Assembly (NCBI GenBank): GCA_001899145.1
Contig: MKVF01000030.1
Coordinates: forward strand, 186,001-250,000
Length of the DNA stretch: 64,000 nt
Direction: 5' to 3'
DNA from: Flavobacteriia bacterium 40-80
GTDB taxonomy: Bacteria; Bacteroidota; Bacteroidia; Flavobacteriales_D; Crocinitomicaceae
Positions 17,199 through 25,861 of the stretch are shown piece by piece. Below the pieces are notes generated by a model. That model had not been told where the DNA came from, did not search any database, and worked only from the letters and a program-made list of their open reading frames with translations. Each line of letters opens with the position of its first letter. The stretch's first letter is position 1. Made by a program: the position numbers and the translations under genes.

Positions 17199-19010
17199 AT
17201 GGGACGCTTCAAAAGGTTTGTAATAAGATTGTTTCATACAGTGGAAAAATTCTTTTTTTGGGTTAAGACAAAGACGAACAGCAGGCAGTTTATCATTTTT
17301 TCGAGCTTTTTAATCGGGATTACGGGAGGATTGGCAGCTGTGCTTCTGAAACAGTTTGTTCACTTCACACATTGGATCGCTTCTTATGATTACAAGCTGC
17401 CTTTTAAGCTGAACGCTTATCTGTATTTGATTTTTCCGATACTGGGGATTGTTCTTACGGTATTTATTATCCGGAGGATCTTTAATAACAAGCTGGGAAG
17501 AGGAACATCCAATATCATTCGTTCCATTGTCAAAAAATCTGCCTTTTTGCCGAAAGACCAGATGTATTCACACATACTTACCAGCGGTATAACCGTTGGT
17601 TTCGGAGGATCTGCAGGTTTGGAATCACCGATTGTAACAACAGGTGCGGCGATCGGTTCCAATTATGCTAAGACTTATCACCTGGTATTTAAAGAGCGGC
17701 TGCTACTCCTTGCCTGTGGTGCGGCAGCGGGAATCGGAGCAGCTTTTAATGCACCGATTGCCGGAGTTCTGTTTGCTTTGGAAGTGCTGTTAAGCTCAAC
17801 CTCTATTTCGGCATTTACCCCGCTGATTATTTCCGCAAGTGTGGGAGCATTGATCTCCAAAATACTTTTAAGAGAAGATGTACTGATGAGCTTTTTAGTG
17901 ACAGAAAGCTTTAATTATTACAATGTTCCCTATTATCTCATCTTTGGTGCTGCTTGTGGATTGATGGCCGTCTATTATTCCAGGATCTTTGCAAGAATTG
18001 AACAGGCGTTATCCTATTTTCCAAGAAATTCGTACAGAAGGGCATTTACCGGTGGTTTGATCCTGTCGGTTATGATCTTTCTGATGCCACCGCTGTTCGG
18101 AGAAGGATACGAATCAATAAAATCCCTTGCCAATAATAAGCCTCATGAGCTCCTTAATGTCAGCTTATTTTCCAATCAGTTGAGCAATGAATTTTTCGTC
18201 ATGTTGTTTGTCTTTGTAATCATGATCTTGAAAGCAGCGGCGACTTCTCTGACAATTAATTCCGGAGGAAACGGAGGAAGTTTCGCACCGTCCTTATTTG
18301 TCGGAGCTTACCTGGGTTATTTATTTTCCAGAATATTGACTTTTTTAGGATTTGAGCAGATCAGCACCAATAATTTCACGCTGGTAGGGATGGCAGGAGT
18401 ACTTTCCGGGATTTTTCACGCACCGCTTACCGGAATTTTCCTTATTGCGGAGATCAGTGGAGGATATGCTTTGATGATCCCTCTGATGCTAGTTTCAGCA
18501 ACCAGCTATGCAGTAGTGAAAAGTATTGATCCGATGTCTATGGACGAACGGAAATTGGCAAAAAAAGGCGGTATTGACAGGACTTCTACGGACACGACCA
18601 TTCTTTCTTCGATAAAGACTAAAAAGCTGGTGGATGAAGATTATCCGGTTTTAAGAGAGGATGATACGTTGAGAAAGCTTATTTCCCTTATACCATCCAC
18701 ATCTAAAACGACTTTTGCAATAGTGGATACGGATGATAAATACCTCGGGATTATTTCACTTGAAAATATCCGAGAAGTGCTGTTCGATGCTGAAAAATAC
18801 GATTCCATCCTGTTGAACGAATTGGTGTACAAACCGAAATATGTTATTGAAGTTACAGATAGTGTACAGGATATCATTAAAAAGTTTGAACTGCAGGAAT
18901 TGGAATTACTTCCTGTTCTTGAAGATCAGAAGGTGATCGGCTTTATCAAAAAATCAAAGCTTCTGGAGCATTATCGTTCGATGCTGATCAGCACCACTTC
19001 TTTTGATTGA
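17199..19010 (+). CDS. CLC-family chloride channel/antiporter with CBS domain pair
   Basis: 603 residues. About 10-11 membrane helices span residues 30-440, followed by two CBS domains (about 470-600) that may sense nucleotides. CLC selectivity regions are visible: GSAGLESP (gating Glu E142), GGSFAPSLFVG, and FNAPIAGVLFALEVL. At the internal proton-glutamate position of E. coli ClC (second Glu of FIIEEM) my alignment gives Val196 after E195, and the GSGIP region reads GRGTSN. This could mean altered transport coupling. A box-like TAATTTTA lies at 17161-17168. The next gene, thioredoxin, starts 72 nt downstream. Confidence 0.92.
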   Translation: MGRFKRFVIRLFHTVEKFFFWVKTKTNSRQFIIFSSFLIGITGGLAAVLLKQFVHFTHWIASYDYKLPFKLNAYLYLIFPILGIVLTVFIIRRIFNNKLGRGTSNIIRSIVKKSAFLPKDQMYSHILTSGITVGFGGSAGLESPIVTTGAAIGSNYAKTYHLVFKERLLLLACGAAAGIGAAFNAPIAGVLFALEVLLSSTSISAFTPLIISASVGALISKILLREDVLMSFLVTESFNYYNVPYYLIFGAACGLMAVYYSRIFARIEQALSYFPRNSYRRAFTGGLILSVMIFLMPPLFGEGYESIKSLANNKPHELLNVSLFSNQLSNEFFVMLFVFVIMILKAAATSLTINSGGNGGSFAPSLFVGAYLGYLFSRILTFLGFEQISTNNFTLVGMAGVLSGIFHAPLTGIFLIAEISGGYALMIPLMLVSATSYAVVKSIDPMSMDERKLAKKGGIDRTSTDTTILSSIKTKKLVDEDYPVLREDDTLRKLISLIPSTSKTTFAIVDTDDKYLGIISLENIREVLFDAEKYDSILLNELVYKPKYVIEVTDSVQDIIKKFELQELELLPVLEDQKVIGFIKKSKLLEHYRSMLISTTSFD

Positions 19011-19082
19011 TTTCGCTTTGTAACAAAAGTGACGGTAAAATCCGGTCTAAAGAACGAACTTTGTATAATTAATTTTTGGAAT

Positions 19083-19376
19083 ATGACATTTAATGAAATA
19101 ATTAATCAGGATAAATCTGTTTTAGTAGATTTTTTCGCAGAATGGTGCGGGCCGTGTAAAATGATGGCTCCTGCGCTGGAGGAGCTGAAAGAAAGGGTCG
19201 GAGATAAGGCAGTTGTGATCAAAATTGATGTAGATAAAAATCCTCAGGCAGCGGCAATGTACCAGATCAGGAGTGTCCCGACATTAATGATCTTTAAAAA
19301 AGGAGAGGTGAAATGGAGACAATCCGGAGTTTTCCCTGCGAATGAGCTGGAACGATTGATCAATGAAAATTTATAA
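19083..19376 (+). CDS. trxA: Thioredoxin
   Basis: 97 residues from the ATG at 19083. A longer frame from 19029 would add 18 residues that do not match thioredoxins, so the inner ATG is preferred. The active site is WCGPC (W21-C25), and the cis-Pro is in [10 protein letters not shown]. There is no signal peptide, so it is cytoplasmic: a general disulfide reductase. It is followed by a rhodanese lipoprotein and a YeiH-type permease, which suggests a small redox/sulfur operon. Symbol assigned by family; other thioredoxin genes may exist elsewhere. Confidence 0.92.
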   Translation: MTFNEIINQDKSVLVDFFAEWCGPCKMMAPALEELKERVGDKAVVIKIDVDKNPQAAAMYQIRSVPTLMIFKKGEVKWRQSGVFPANELERLINENL

Positions 19377-19380
19377 AATT

Positions 19381-19767
19381 ATGATGAAATATTTTTTCGC
19401 GGTTTTTACCATGTTATTGATAGTTGGCTGCGGTAATTCGCAACAACAGGATGGGATTGAAAAGGTTACGCCTGAAGCTTTTTCTAAAAAATTGGAGATG
19501 GCGGAAAAACCTCAGTTGATAGATGTAAGAACTTTAGCTGAATTTTCTGAAGGACATTTACAGAATGCCCTGAATTTAGATATAAATGAGGATGATTTTG
19601 AAAAACAGCTTCAGACCTTAGATAAGGCTGCTCCTGTGTATGTCTATTGCCGTAGTGGCGGCAGAAGCGCAAAAGCTGTTGAACAGATGAAAAAAATGGG
19701 ATTCCGGGAAATCTATGAGCTGGAAGGAGGTATTTTATCCTGGAAAGGTGAAGTAGTTACCGAATAA
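19381..19767 (+). CDS. Rhodanese-domain lipoprotein
   Basis: 128 residues from the ATG at 19381; an upstream in-frame ATG at 19363 overlaps the thioredoxin gene and is less likely. Lipobox LIVGC with lipid-accepting Cys17, so it is membrane-anchored on the periplasmic side. The rhodanese fold follows with LIDVRTLAEFSEGHLQNALN and the active loop YCRSGGRS (Cys90), ending in LEGGILSWKG. It probably carries or transfers sulfane sulfur; the acceptor is unknown. It lies between thioredoxin and a putative sulfate/sulfonate-type exporter. Confidence 0.88.
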   Translation: MMKYFFAVFTMLLIVGCGNSQQQDGIEKVTPEAFSKKLEMAEKPQLIDVRTLAEFSEGHLQNALNLDINEDDFEKQLQTLDKAAPVYVYCRSGGRSAKAVEQMKKMGFREIYELEGGILSWKGEVVTE

Positions 19768-19790
19768 TCATTGCTTTAAATAATAATAAC

Positions 19791-20750
19791 GTGCTAAAAA
19801 TCAGAGTGCCGGGAGTTTTGCTGGTAATAGCTGTAATGATTATCGCTAATCTTTTGGCAGCAATCATTCCTTACCTCGGAACAGCACTGCTATCTCTTTT
19901 GCTGGGGCTGATCATCCGGCAGCTTTCATTTAATTTTGAGAAATTCATTCCCGGCATTTCCTGGTCAGAGAAATATGCGCTTGAAGCAGCGGTTGTACTG
20001 ATGGGATTAGGATTTAATTTTTCTACTTTAATAACCGCCGGAGCTTCAACTGTTGGGATCATATTTATCAGTATCATAATAATAATTCTTATTGTTTTGC
20101 TTTTGCAGAAAGTGGTCAAAGGAAAGGATAAGCTGTTGTGGCTGCTTGGAGCCGGGAGTGCTATTTGCGGATCTTCTGCAATCGGAGCGACAGCGCCATT
20201 GATCAGAGCAAAAGAAGAGGAAACAGGCGCTGCGATGGCTGTTATCAATTTTCTCGGACTTTTAGGAATGCTGATTTTACCGGTGATTGCCGTTTTTGCA
20301 GGATATAATTCTTTGGACACCGGAATTTTATTGGGAGGAATATTACAATCGGTAGGGCACGTTGCGGGAGCTTCATTTTCAGTAAGCGCAGAGATCGGAC
20401 AGCTGGCGATGATTGTTAAAATGGGAAGAATAATATTCCTGATTCCTTTTCTGATATTTATCTATCTTTTATTCCGGAAAAATATAGATGGAACGGTTTT
20501 AAAATTTCCTCTTTTTATAATCTTCTTTTTGGCAGCGGTTTTAATTTCTCAGACAGGAATTATTTCAGGCAATATTTTAAAAATCTTTACAAAAACAGGA
20601 GATGTTTTGCTGAATGGTGCAATGGCAGCGATCGGCCTGAAAATTAATATCCGTTCGTTATGGAAAATCAGCGGCCAGGCTTTGACAGCCGGATTGGTTA
20701 TTTTTATTATTCAGATAGTGATCTTCATTGTCTTTTTAGCTTTGAACTGA
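19791..20750 (+). CDS. YeiH-family putative sulfate exporter
   Basis: 319 residues, about ten membrane helices. The family signature is clear: LLGAGSAICGSSAIGATAPLI followed by KEEETGAAMAVINFLGLLGM, then a GHVAGASFSVS segment. The start codon is GTG at 19791. Homologues are annotated as YeiH-type putative sulfate exporters, but direct transport evidence is limited. It follows the rhodanese gene by 23 nt and precedes the DUF2490 gene by 1 nt. Together with thioredoxin and rhodanese this fits export of a sulfur compound, which is inference. Confidence 0.88.
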   Translation: MLKIRVPGVLLVIAVMIIANLLAAIIPYLGTALLSLLLGLIIRQLSFNFEKFIPGISWSEKYALEAAVVLMGLGFNFSTLITAGASTVGIIFISIIIIILIVLLLQKVVKGKDKLLWLLGAGSAICGSSAIGATAPLIRAKEEETGAAMAVINFLGLLGMLILPVIAVFAGYNSLDTGILLGGILQSVGHVAGASFSVSAEIGQLAMIVKMGRIIFLIPFLIFIYLLFRKNIDGTVLKFPLFIIFFLAAVLISQTGIISGNILKIFTKTGDVLLNGAMAAIGLKINIRSLWKISGQALTAGLVIFIIQIVIFIVFLALN

Positions 20751-20751
20751 T

Positions 20752-21513
20752 TTGAAAAATTTCCGGGGTATATTGCTCTCAGTGATAACTCTCAGCGTAT
20801 TATTATCTGCAAATTTCTCCGTGCAGGCGCAACAACACTTTAATCTTTGGTTAAGAGGAACGGTGACCTGTCCGGTACATGACAGATTAAAAATAGCTGC
20901 TGAAATTCAGCATAGAAGACAGAACGGTTCCGGTAATAAGAATATGTTTGATAAAGACCTGATGTACACTTTTCGTACTTGGATTCACTATAAATATACA
21001 GACGATATCACTTTTTCACTCTCTCCATTTGCTTATTTTTCAAACTATAAGATCATTCAGAAACAGGCAGATGAGTACGAGCCGCCTTCGCATGAAATCC
21101 GTTTTTCACTTGCAGCAACTTTGAAACGGGCGCTGGTTGAAAAGATTAATATATTTAACCGGACAGCAGTTGAATATAGGCTTTTCGAAAATAACAGAGA
21201 TATTATGCGATTGAGAACCCGTCTTGGGTTGAGCTATGATTTTCCGAAAAATGTCCGGATGTCGATATTTAATGAGCTGTTTGTAAATATTGCGAATGCC
21301 GGCAAAGCACATTTTTTTGATCATAACAGAACAGGACTGAATCTGGAATGTAAGTTGTTTTCAGCGTTCAGAATAGATACCGGTTATATGTACATTATAC
21401 GGCTGCCACTTTTTTCCGCAACGAAAATACAGGAGAATGCACTTTTTCTGAACCTGACGTATGAGTCGAAAAGGATCCGTACGGTTAAAAAGCACTCGTT
21501 GCAGAAATTGTAA
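20752..21513 (+). CDS. DUF2490 family predicted outer-membrane beta-barrel protein
   Basis: 253 residues starting with TTG at 20752, 1 nt after the YeiH stop. Signal peptide about 1-27 (NFSVQAQ). The mature part shows DUF2490 features: LWLRGTVTCPVHDRLKIAAEIQHR, a repeated strand-turn-strand pattern, RLRTRLGLSYDF, and a final FLNLTYES strand. These proteins are usually predicted barrels of unknown role. Its placement suggests it could be the outer-membrane exit of the same transport unit as YeiH, which is inference. It converges with the phosphodiesterase gene, with 3 nt between stops. Confidence 0.82.
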   Translation: MKNFRGILLSVITLSVLLSANFSVQAQQHFNLWLRGTVTCPVHDRLKIAAEIQHRRQNGSGNKNMFDKDLMYTFRTWIHYKYTDDITFSLSPFAYFSNYKIIQKQADEYEPPSHEIRFSLAATLKRALVEKINIFNRTAVEYRLFENNRDIMRLRTRLGLSYDFPKNVRMSIFNELFVNIANAGKAHFFDHNRTGLNLECKLFSAFRIDTGYMYIIRLPLFSATKIQENALFLNLTYESKRIRTVKKHSLQKL

Positions 21514-21516
21514 AAT

Positions 21517-22014
21517 TTAACTCCTTGCGCCTGTTTCAATGGCTTCCAGATTCTGGATCTTATCACCATCTATTTCAAAACGAAGCAGGGTTTTTACCTT
21601 GTGAAATCCTTTGTTTCCGCAAGCTCCGGGATTCATCCAGAGCATATTGAAGCGCGGATCTTTTTGTACCAGTAAAATATGAGAATGCCCACAGACAAAA
21701 AGCTGAGGACGATGTTCCTGGATCAGCGGATAGGCGTTGGGAGTATATTTTCCCGGTCGCCCGGCGATATGTGTAATCAGCACCTTCACGTCCTCACAGT
21801 TAAAAACGTCGAATAAAGGCAGTTCCGCCCGGACTTTCTGATCGTCAATATTACCATAAACACCCCGTAACGGTTTAAATGCGCGCAACTTGTCAATGAC
21901 TTCCACTGAACCGACATCTCCCGCATGCCATATTTCATCAACGTCCCTGAAATAATGAAAAATTTTCGGATCTAAATCTCCATGCGTATCCGAAAGCAAA
22001 CCGATTTTTTTCAT
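21517..22014 (-). CDS. YfcE/MJ0936-type metallophosphoesterase
   Basis: 165 residues from the ATG at 22012-22014. A longer frame to 22128 is open but would overlap meaB and adds unrelated residues. The metal-binding motifs of small calcineurin-like phosphodiesterases are present: LLSDTHGD, WHAGDVGS, VYGNIDDQ, LITHIAGRPG, FVCGHSH and MNPGACG. The expected activity is hydrolysis of phosphodiesters; the physiological substrate is unknown. The -7 box at 22019-22026 lies 4 nt from the ATG, so the mRNA may be leaderless. Confidence 0.9.
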   Translation of the reverse strand: MKKIGLLSDTHGDLDPKIFHYFRDVDEIWHAGDVGSVEVIDKLRAFKPLRGVYGNIDDQKVRAELPLFDVFNCEDVKVLITHIAGRPGKYTPNAYPLIQEHRPQLFVCGHSHILLVQKDPRFNMLWMNPGACGNKGFHKVKTLLRFEIDGDKIQNLEAIETGARS

Positions 22015-22018
22015 ACAC

Positions 22019-22026
22019 CAAAAATA
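22019..22026 (-). promoter_or_regulatory. Candidate -7 box, leaderless arrangement, phosphodiesterase gene
   Basis: TATTTTTG on the minus strand ends 4 nt before the ATG at 22014, so transcription would start at or beside the start codon. No clear -33 TTG. Confidence 0.45.
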
Positions 22027-22113
22027 CAATCTTTTATTTACCATGCGAATCAGGAATCCAATTTGGAACGGAAACACGCAAAATTTGTATCTTAGCTTCC
22101 GTAAGTCCGGTAA

Positions 22114-23145
22114 ATGAACGATCAGCATCTTAATAAATGGTTTGAAAACAGGAAAAAACGCCTTGACAGTTTTTCTTCCGGGGAATTACTGGAAGGGATT
22201 CTGAATAAAGATATCAACCGTTTGTCTCAGGCGATTACGCTTGTAGAGAGCAGTCGGCCGGACCACCAGAAAGCAGCCAGGGAACTGGTAGAAAAATGCC
22301 TTCCTTATACCGGGAAATCAATTCGTGTGGGAATCACAGGTGTTCCGGGAGTGGGTAAAAGTACTTTTATAGAATCGTTCGGTAAAGTGCTGACAGATAC
22401 AGGTCATCGCGTGGCAGTGCTGGCGGTTGATCCGTCCAGCAATGTAACCGGCGGAAGTATTCTGGGAGATAAAACCCGGATGAACGACCTGGCAACGAAT
22501 CCGAATGTATTTATTCGCCCTTCGCCTTCAGGCGATTCTCTGGGCGGAGTGGCAAAGAAAACCCGTGAAACGATTTTCTTGTGTGAAGCGGCTGGTTACG
22601 ATATAATATTAGTGGAGACCGTTGGTGTCGGACAATCCGAAGTGGCTGTTCACTCCATGGTGGATTTTTTTCTTTTGCTCATGCTGGCGGGTGCCGGTGA
22701 CGAATTGCAGGGAATTAAAAGAGGAATTATGGAAATGGCAGATGCGCTGGTGATTACCAAAGCAGATGGAGACAATCGTAGAATGGCAAATGTTGCCCGG
22801 CAGCAATATGAAGCTGCTCTGCATTTATTTCCGCCAACGGAAAGTACCTGGATCCCGAAAGTACTGACATGCAGTGCTTATGAAAATCTGAATCTGGACA
22901 AAGTCTGGAAAGTGATTGAAGAATACGTCACTAAAACCCGGGAAAATAATTATTTCTTCAACAGAAGAAAAAAGCAGGACAAATACTGGCTGAAAGAACG
23001 GATAAATGAATTGCTGCTGAATGACTTTTATGGAAATGAACTGCTCATGAAATCCATGAAACAAACCGAACAGCAGGTCGAGGAAGGAAAGAAATCTTCT
23101 TTTTCAGGAGCAGATGAACTGTATCAACTTTATAAAAATCAGTAA
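22114..23145 (+). CDS. meaB: Methylmalonyl-CoA mutase-associated GTPase MeaB
   Basis: 343 residues. A G3E-class P-loop GTPase that protects and reloads B12-dependent methylmalonyl-CoA mutase. Motifs: Walker [10 protein letters not shown] (76-84), [34 protein letters not shown], the switch segment [13 protein letters not shown], and a TKAD base-recognition motif. C-terminal helical extension as usual. The mutase genes are not in this window. An S4-domain gene starts 1 nt after its stop, so the two are coupled. Confidence 0.95.
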   Translation: MNDQHLNKWFENRKKRLDSFSSGELLEGILNKDINRLSQAITLVESSRPDHQKAARELVEKCLPYTGKSIRVGITGVPGVGKSTFIESFGKVLTDTGHRVAVLAVDPSSNVTGGSILGDKTRMNDLATNPNVFIRPSPSGDSLGGVAKKTRETIFLCEAAGYDIILVETVGVGQSEVAVHSMVDFFLLLMLAGAGDELQGIKRGIMEMADALVITKADGDNRRMANVARQQYEAALHLFPPTESTWIPKVLTCSAYENLNLDKVWKVIEEYVTKTRENNYFFNRRKKQDKYWLKERINELLLNDFYGNELLMKSMKQTEQQVEEGKKSSFSGADELYQLYKNQ

Positions 23146-23146
23146 G

Positions 23147-23359
23147 ATGAAAGAAATTGAATTTAAAATTGAAGGAGAATATATTGAGCTGGTCCAGCTG
23201 CTGAAAGCAATCGGTTTAGCACAAACAGGCGGCCATGCGAAGATGATTGTCAATGAAGAGATGGTTAGTCGCAATGGAGAGCTGGAAACGAGAAAACGGG
23301 CTAAATTACGACCGGAAGAAATTATTGAGGTAGATAAATACAAGATTTTTCTGAGATGA
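23147..23359 (+). CDS. Small S4-domain RNA-binding protein (YbcJ-like)
   Basis: 70 residues from the ATG at 23147, 1 nt after meaB; the longer frame from 23114 lies within meaB. The S4 fold is recognisable: FKIEGEYIELVQLLKAIGLAQ, GGHAKMIVNE, VSRNGELETRKRAKL, VDKYKI. Such stand-alone S4 proteins bind structured RNA, possibly rRNA. There is no other domain. A weak hairpin at 23392-23411 follows the gene. Confidence 0.88.
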   Translation: MKEIEFKIEGEYIELVQLLKAIGLAQTGGHAKMIVNEEMVSRNGELETRKRAKLRPEEIIEVDKYKIFLR

Positions 23360-23391
23360 ATTCCAAGAAATGAATCCTATTTAAATGAAAA

Positions 23392-23411
23392 AACCGGTAT
23401 TTAAACCGGTT
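23392..23411. terminator. Short hairpin between convergent genes, possible terminator
   Basis: AACCGGT (23392-23398) pairs with ACCGGTT (23405-23411). It lies between the convergent S4 and LolA-like genes, with A-rich sequence on the left and T-rich sequence on the right. The stem is short, so moderate support. Confidence 0.5.
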
Positions 23412-23442
23412 CCTGATTTTATTTTCCTATGTGATAAATTTT

Positions 23443-24072
23443 TTAATCTCTTACCAGATCATATCCCGGGTATTTCTTCGGATCGTAAACAAATTTCGCA
23501 TCTTCCACAGCTGGGTTTTCGGTGAATTTAGTTAGCGTATAAGTCATTACCGTTCCGTTTTTCATTTTTACTACCGCTTTTCTCAGCTCATTTGCAGCTT
23601 TTGAAATAGATATATAAATGGAATGGAATTCTGCTTTTCCCGGATTGTTAGGAACCAGGCGAATAACAACAACTGTTTCTCCGTTCAGCGTTTCTTCTTT
23701 TTCGAAGTTATTTTTGAAATCTTTTTCCCAGATGGTCATTAACTTTTTCGGATTCAGCAAATCATCCGCTTTGGAAGCGTCCGCTTCATAAACAGATTTA
23801 TCTTCCTTGACAATTGTCCATTGCTTTAAGCCATTTGAAAGAATCGTATTGTCGCCGTATGCTGCTGAGAATTTATTGCCTTTTACCCAGCCTTTGCCAA
23901 TCTCACTTTCTGTTTTACCATTCGGAGATTTAACGGTTGCATTGAATTCTATGTAAAAAGAACTCAGACCTTTGATTTTTGAAGATAACTTATCTAAAAC
24001 TGCCTGCGATTTAGTATCCTGTCCAAAGCTGATAAAAGATACAAATGTTAGAATGGCAACTAAATATTTCAT
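23443..24072 (-). CDS. LolA-like outer-membrane lipoprotein carrier family protein
   Basis: 209 residues from the ATG at 24070-24072; an upstream TTG at 24087 is less likely. Signal peptide about 1-17 (ISFGQD). The fold pattern of LolA proteins is present: LSSKIKGLSSFYIEFNATV, GWVKGNKFSAAYG, QWTIVKEDKSVYEAD, LNPKKLMTIWEKDFKN, and IRLVPNNPGKAEFHSIYISI. It should carry lipoproteins or related lipids across the periplasm. Bacteroidota often have several LolA paralogues, so the cargo is uncertain. Confidence 0.88.
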   Translation of the reverse strand: MKYLVAILTFVSFISFGQDTKSQAVLDKLSSKIKGLSSFYIEFNATVKSPNGKTESEIGKGWVKGNKFSAAYGDNTILSNGLKQWTIVKEDKSVYEADASKADDLLNPKKLMTIWEKDFKNNFEKEETLNGETVVVIRLVPNNPGKAEFHSIYISISKAANELRKAVVKMKNGTVMTYTLTKFTENPAVEDAKFVYDPKKYPGYDLVRD

Positions 24073-24157
24073 AATTTTAATTTTCAATGCAAATATCAGA
24101 AATTATGCCAAAATAATATCTATATTTCTGAAAAATCATTCTTTTATGAATATTCTT

Positions 24158-24165
24158 TATTTTTG
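24158..24165 (+). promoter_or_regulatory. Candidate -7 box, leaderless arrangement, holA
   Basis: TATTTTTG ends 5 nt before the holA ATG at 24171, which implies a leader of zero to two nucleotides. No clear -33 element. Confidence 0.45.
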
Positions 24166-24170
24166 AAGCT

Positions 24171-25169
24171 ATGAATGTAGAGTCAATAATCGGGGAAGTC
24201 AGTAAAAAGCTGTTCAAACCTGTGTATTTATTACACGGTGAAGAAGCTTATTATATTGATGTGATCGGGAAGGCTATTTACGAAAATGCGCTGGAAGAGC
24301 AGGAGCGCGATTTCAATCAGACCATTGTGTATGGTAAAGATACCGATGTGCTGACTGTTATCAGTGAAGCAAAAGGATATCCGATGATGTCGGAAAGACG
24401 CCTTGTGATTGTACGGGAAGCGCAGGATTTAAAAGATATTGATAGGCTGGAAGCATATTGTTCCCAGCCAAATCCCACGACGGTGCTAGTTCTGGAATAC
24501 AAATACAAAAAATTCGATTCCAGGAAGAAAATCGTTAAAGAAATTGCTAAAAACGGGATCGTTTTTCAGTCAGATAAGATCAAAGATTACCAGCTGACAG
24601 ATTGGATCAATAAATACCTGGCAAAAAGAAACTATTCCATTACGCCGAAAGCCAGTCAGCTGCTGGCTGACTCGCTGGGGAATGACCTGAGTAAAGTTAC
24701 CAACGAATTAAACAAGCTGGAGCTGCTACTGCAGGCAGGAACAACGATCAATGAAATTCACATTGAAGAAAATATCGGAATTTCCAAAGATTTCAATGTT
24801 TTTGAATTAGTAAACGCATTGGCTGTCCGGGATATCCCGAAAGCATTTCAGATTGTGGATTATTTCGCACATAACCCGAAAGCCGGGCCATTGGTGATGA
24901 TCGTTTCCAGTCTGTTTACGTTCTACTCGCGTTTGATGCGTATCCAGTTTGCGGCATCTAAAATGCCCGAAGATCTGGCAAGACAGCTGGGAGTACACCC
25001 GTTTGCAGTGAAAGAGCTGATTCAGGCGAGTAAAATTTATCCACCTAAAAAAGCGGCTGCAAATATTTCCGTTTTGTATGATTATGATTTAAAATCGAAA
25101 GGTGTCAATAATAGCTCCATGACGGAAGGAGAATTAATGAAAGAAATGATTTACAAACTGATGCACTGA
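24171..25169 (+). CDS. holA: DNA polymerase III subunit delta
   Basis: 332 residues. Clamp-loader subunit that opens the beta sliding clamp. N-terminal segment KPVYLLHGEEAYYID, then ERRLVIVREAQDLKD and TTVLVLEYKYKKFDSRKK (domain I), the LADSLGNDLSKVTNELNKL region (domain II) and the C-terminal collar with FELVNALAVRD and the PKAGPLVMIVSSLFTFYSRL helix. Its stop overlaps the rsmE start (TGATG), so the two are coupled. Confidence 0.92.
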   Translation: MNVESIIGEVSKKLFKPVYLLHGEEAYYIDVIGKAIYENALEEQERDFNQTIVYGKDTDVLTVISEAKGYPMMSERRLVIVREAQDLKDIDRLEAYCSQPNPTTVLVLEYKYKKFDSRKKIVKEIAKNGIVFQSDKIKDYQLTDWINKYLAKRNYSITPKASQLLADSLGNDLSKVTNELNKLELLLQAGTTINEIHIEENIGISKDFNVFELVNALAVRDIPKAFQIVDYFAHNPKAGPLVMIVSSLFTFYSRLMRIQFAASKMPEDLARQLGVHPFAVKELIQASKIYPPKKAAANISVLYDYDLKSKGVNNSSMTEGELMKEMIYKLMH

Positions 25170-25861
25170 TGAATCTGTTTTACGATCCGGAAATTGAAGC
25201 AGGAACAGAAGAATTTCAGCTCAACGAAGAAGAGTCGCGCCATGCGTGCAAGGTGCTCCGGATGAAAAACGGAGATCACCTGCATTTGCTGAATGGAAGA
25301 GGAACATTGTTTACTGCGGAAATTCTGGATGCCGCTACGAAAAAATGCCGGTTGAAAATATGCGCTTCGGAACAGCAGAAATCACCGGAAAAAGAAATTC
25401 ATATTGCTGTTGCTCCGACTAAAAATATGGACAGAATAGAATGGTTTGTGGAAAAGGCGACCGAGATCGGCGTTACTGAAATCAGCTGGATCCTGTGCAG
25501 GAATTCAGAAAGGAAAGTGGTGAAAAATGAACGTATAGAGAAAATTGCGATTTCAGCCATGAAACAGTCAAAACGTTTGTATTTACCGAAAATCAACGAA
25601 TTGATAACATTAAAAGATTTTTTGAAAATACATCCGAAAGGTGCAATCGCTCATTGTTTTGACGGAAGAGAACAAACAGTCCTGAAAGAAATTTTTCAGG
25701 CTACAAATTTTCCGATTTTAATTGGTCCTGAAGGTGATTTTAGTTTGGAAGAAGTACAACTCATTGAAAATTTGGATTACAAAGGAATAACTCTGGGTGA
25801 AAATCGTTTAAGAACAGAAACAGCTGCGTTGGTAGCTTGTATGCAATGTGTATTTTTATGA
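25169..25861 (+). CDS. rsmE: 16S rRNA (uracil(1498)-N(3))-methyltransferase RsmE
   Basis: 230 residues. SPOUT-class methyltransferase that modifies U1498 of 16S rRNA. PUA-like N-terminal domain (about 1-70) with EESRHACKVLRMKNGD, then the SPOUT core with IAVAPTKNMDRIEWFVEKATEIG, AMKQSKRLYLP, and the knot motif LIGPEGDFSLEEV followed by LGENRLRTETAAL. It overlaps holA upstream and the DUF4159 gene downstream (ATGA), giving a three-gene coupled operon. Confidence 0.95.
   Translation: MNLFYDPEIEAGTEEFQLNEEESRHACKVLRMKNGDHLHLLNGRGTLFTAEILDAATKKCRLKICASEQQKSPEKEIHIAVAPTKNMDRIEWFVEKATEIGVTEISWILCRNSERKVVKNERIEKIAISAMKQSKRLYLPKINELITLKDFLKIHPKGAIAHCFDGREQTVLKEIFQATNFPILIGPEGDFSLEEVQLIENLDYKGITLGENRLRTETAALVACMQCVFL

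Noticed and set aside
19871-20320. 149-codon antisense frame in the YeiH gene
   Set aside because: Ser/Ala/Pro/Ile-rich composition is typical of the reverse of a membrane protein gene; no promoter seen.
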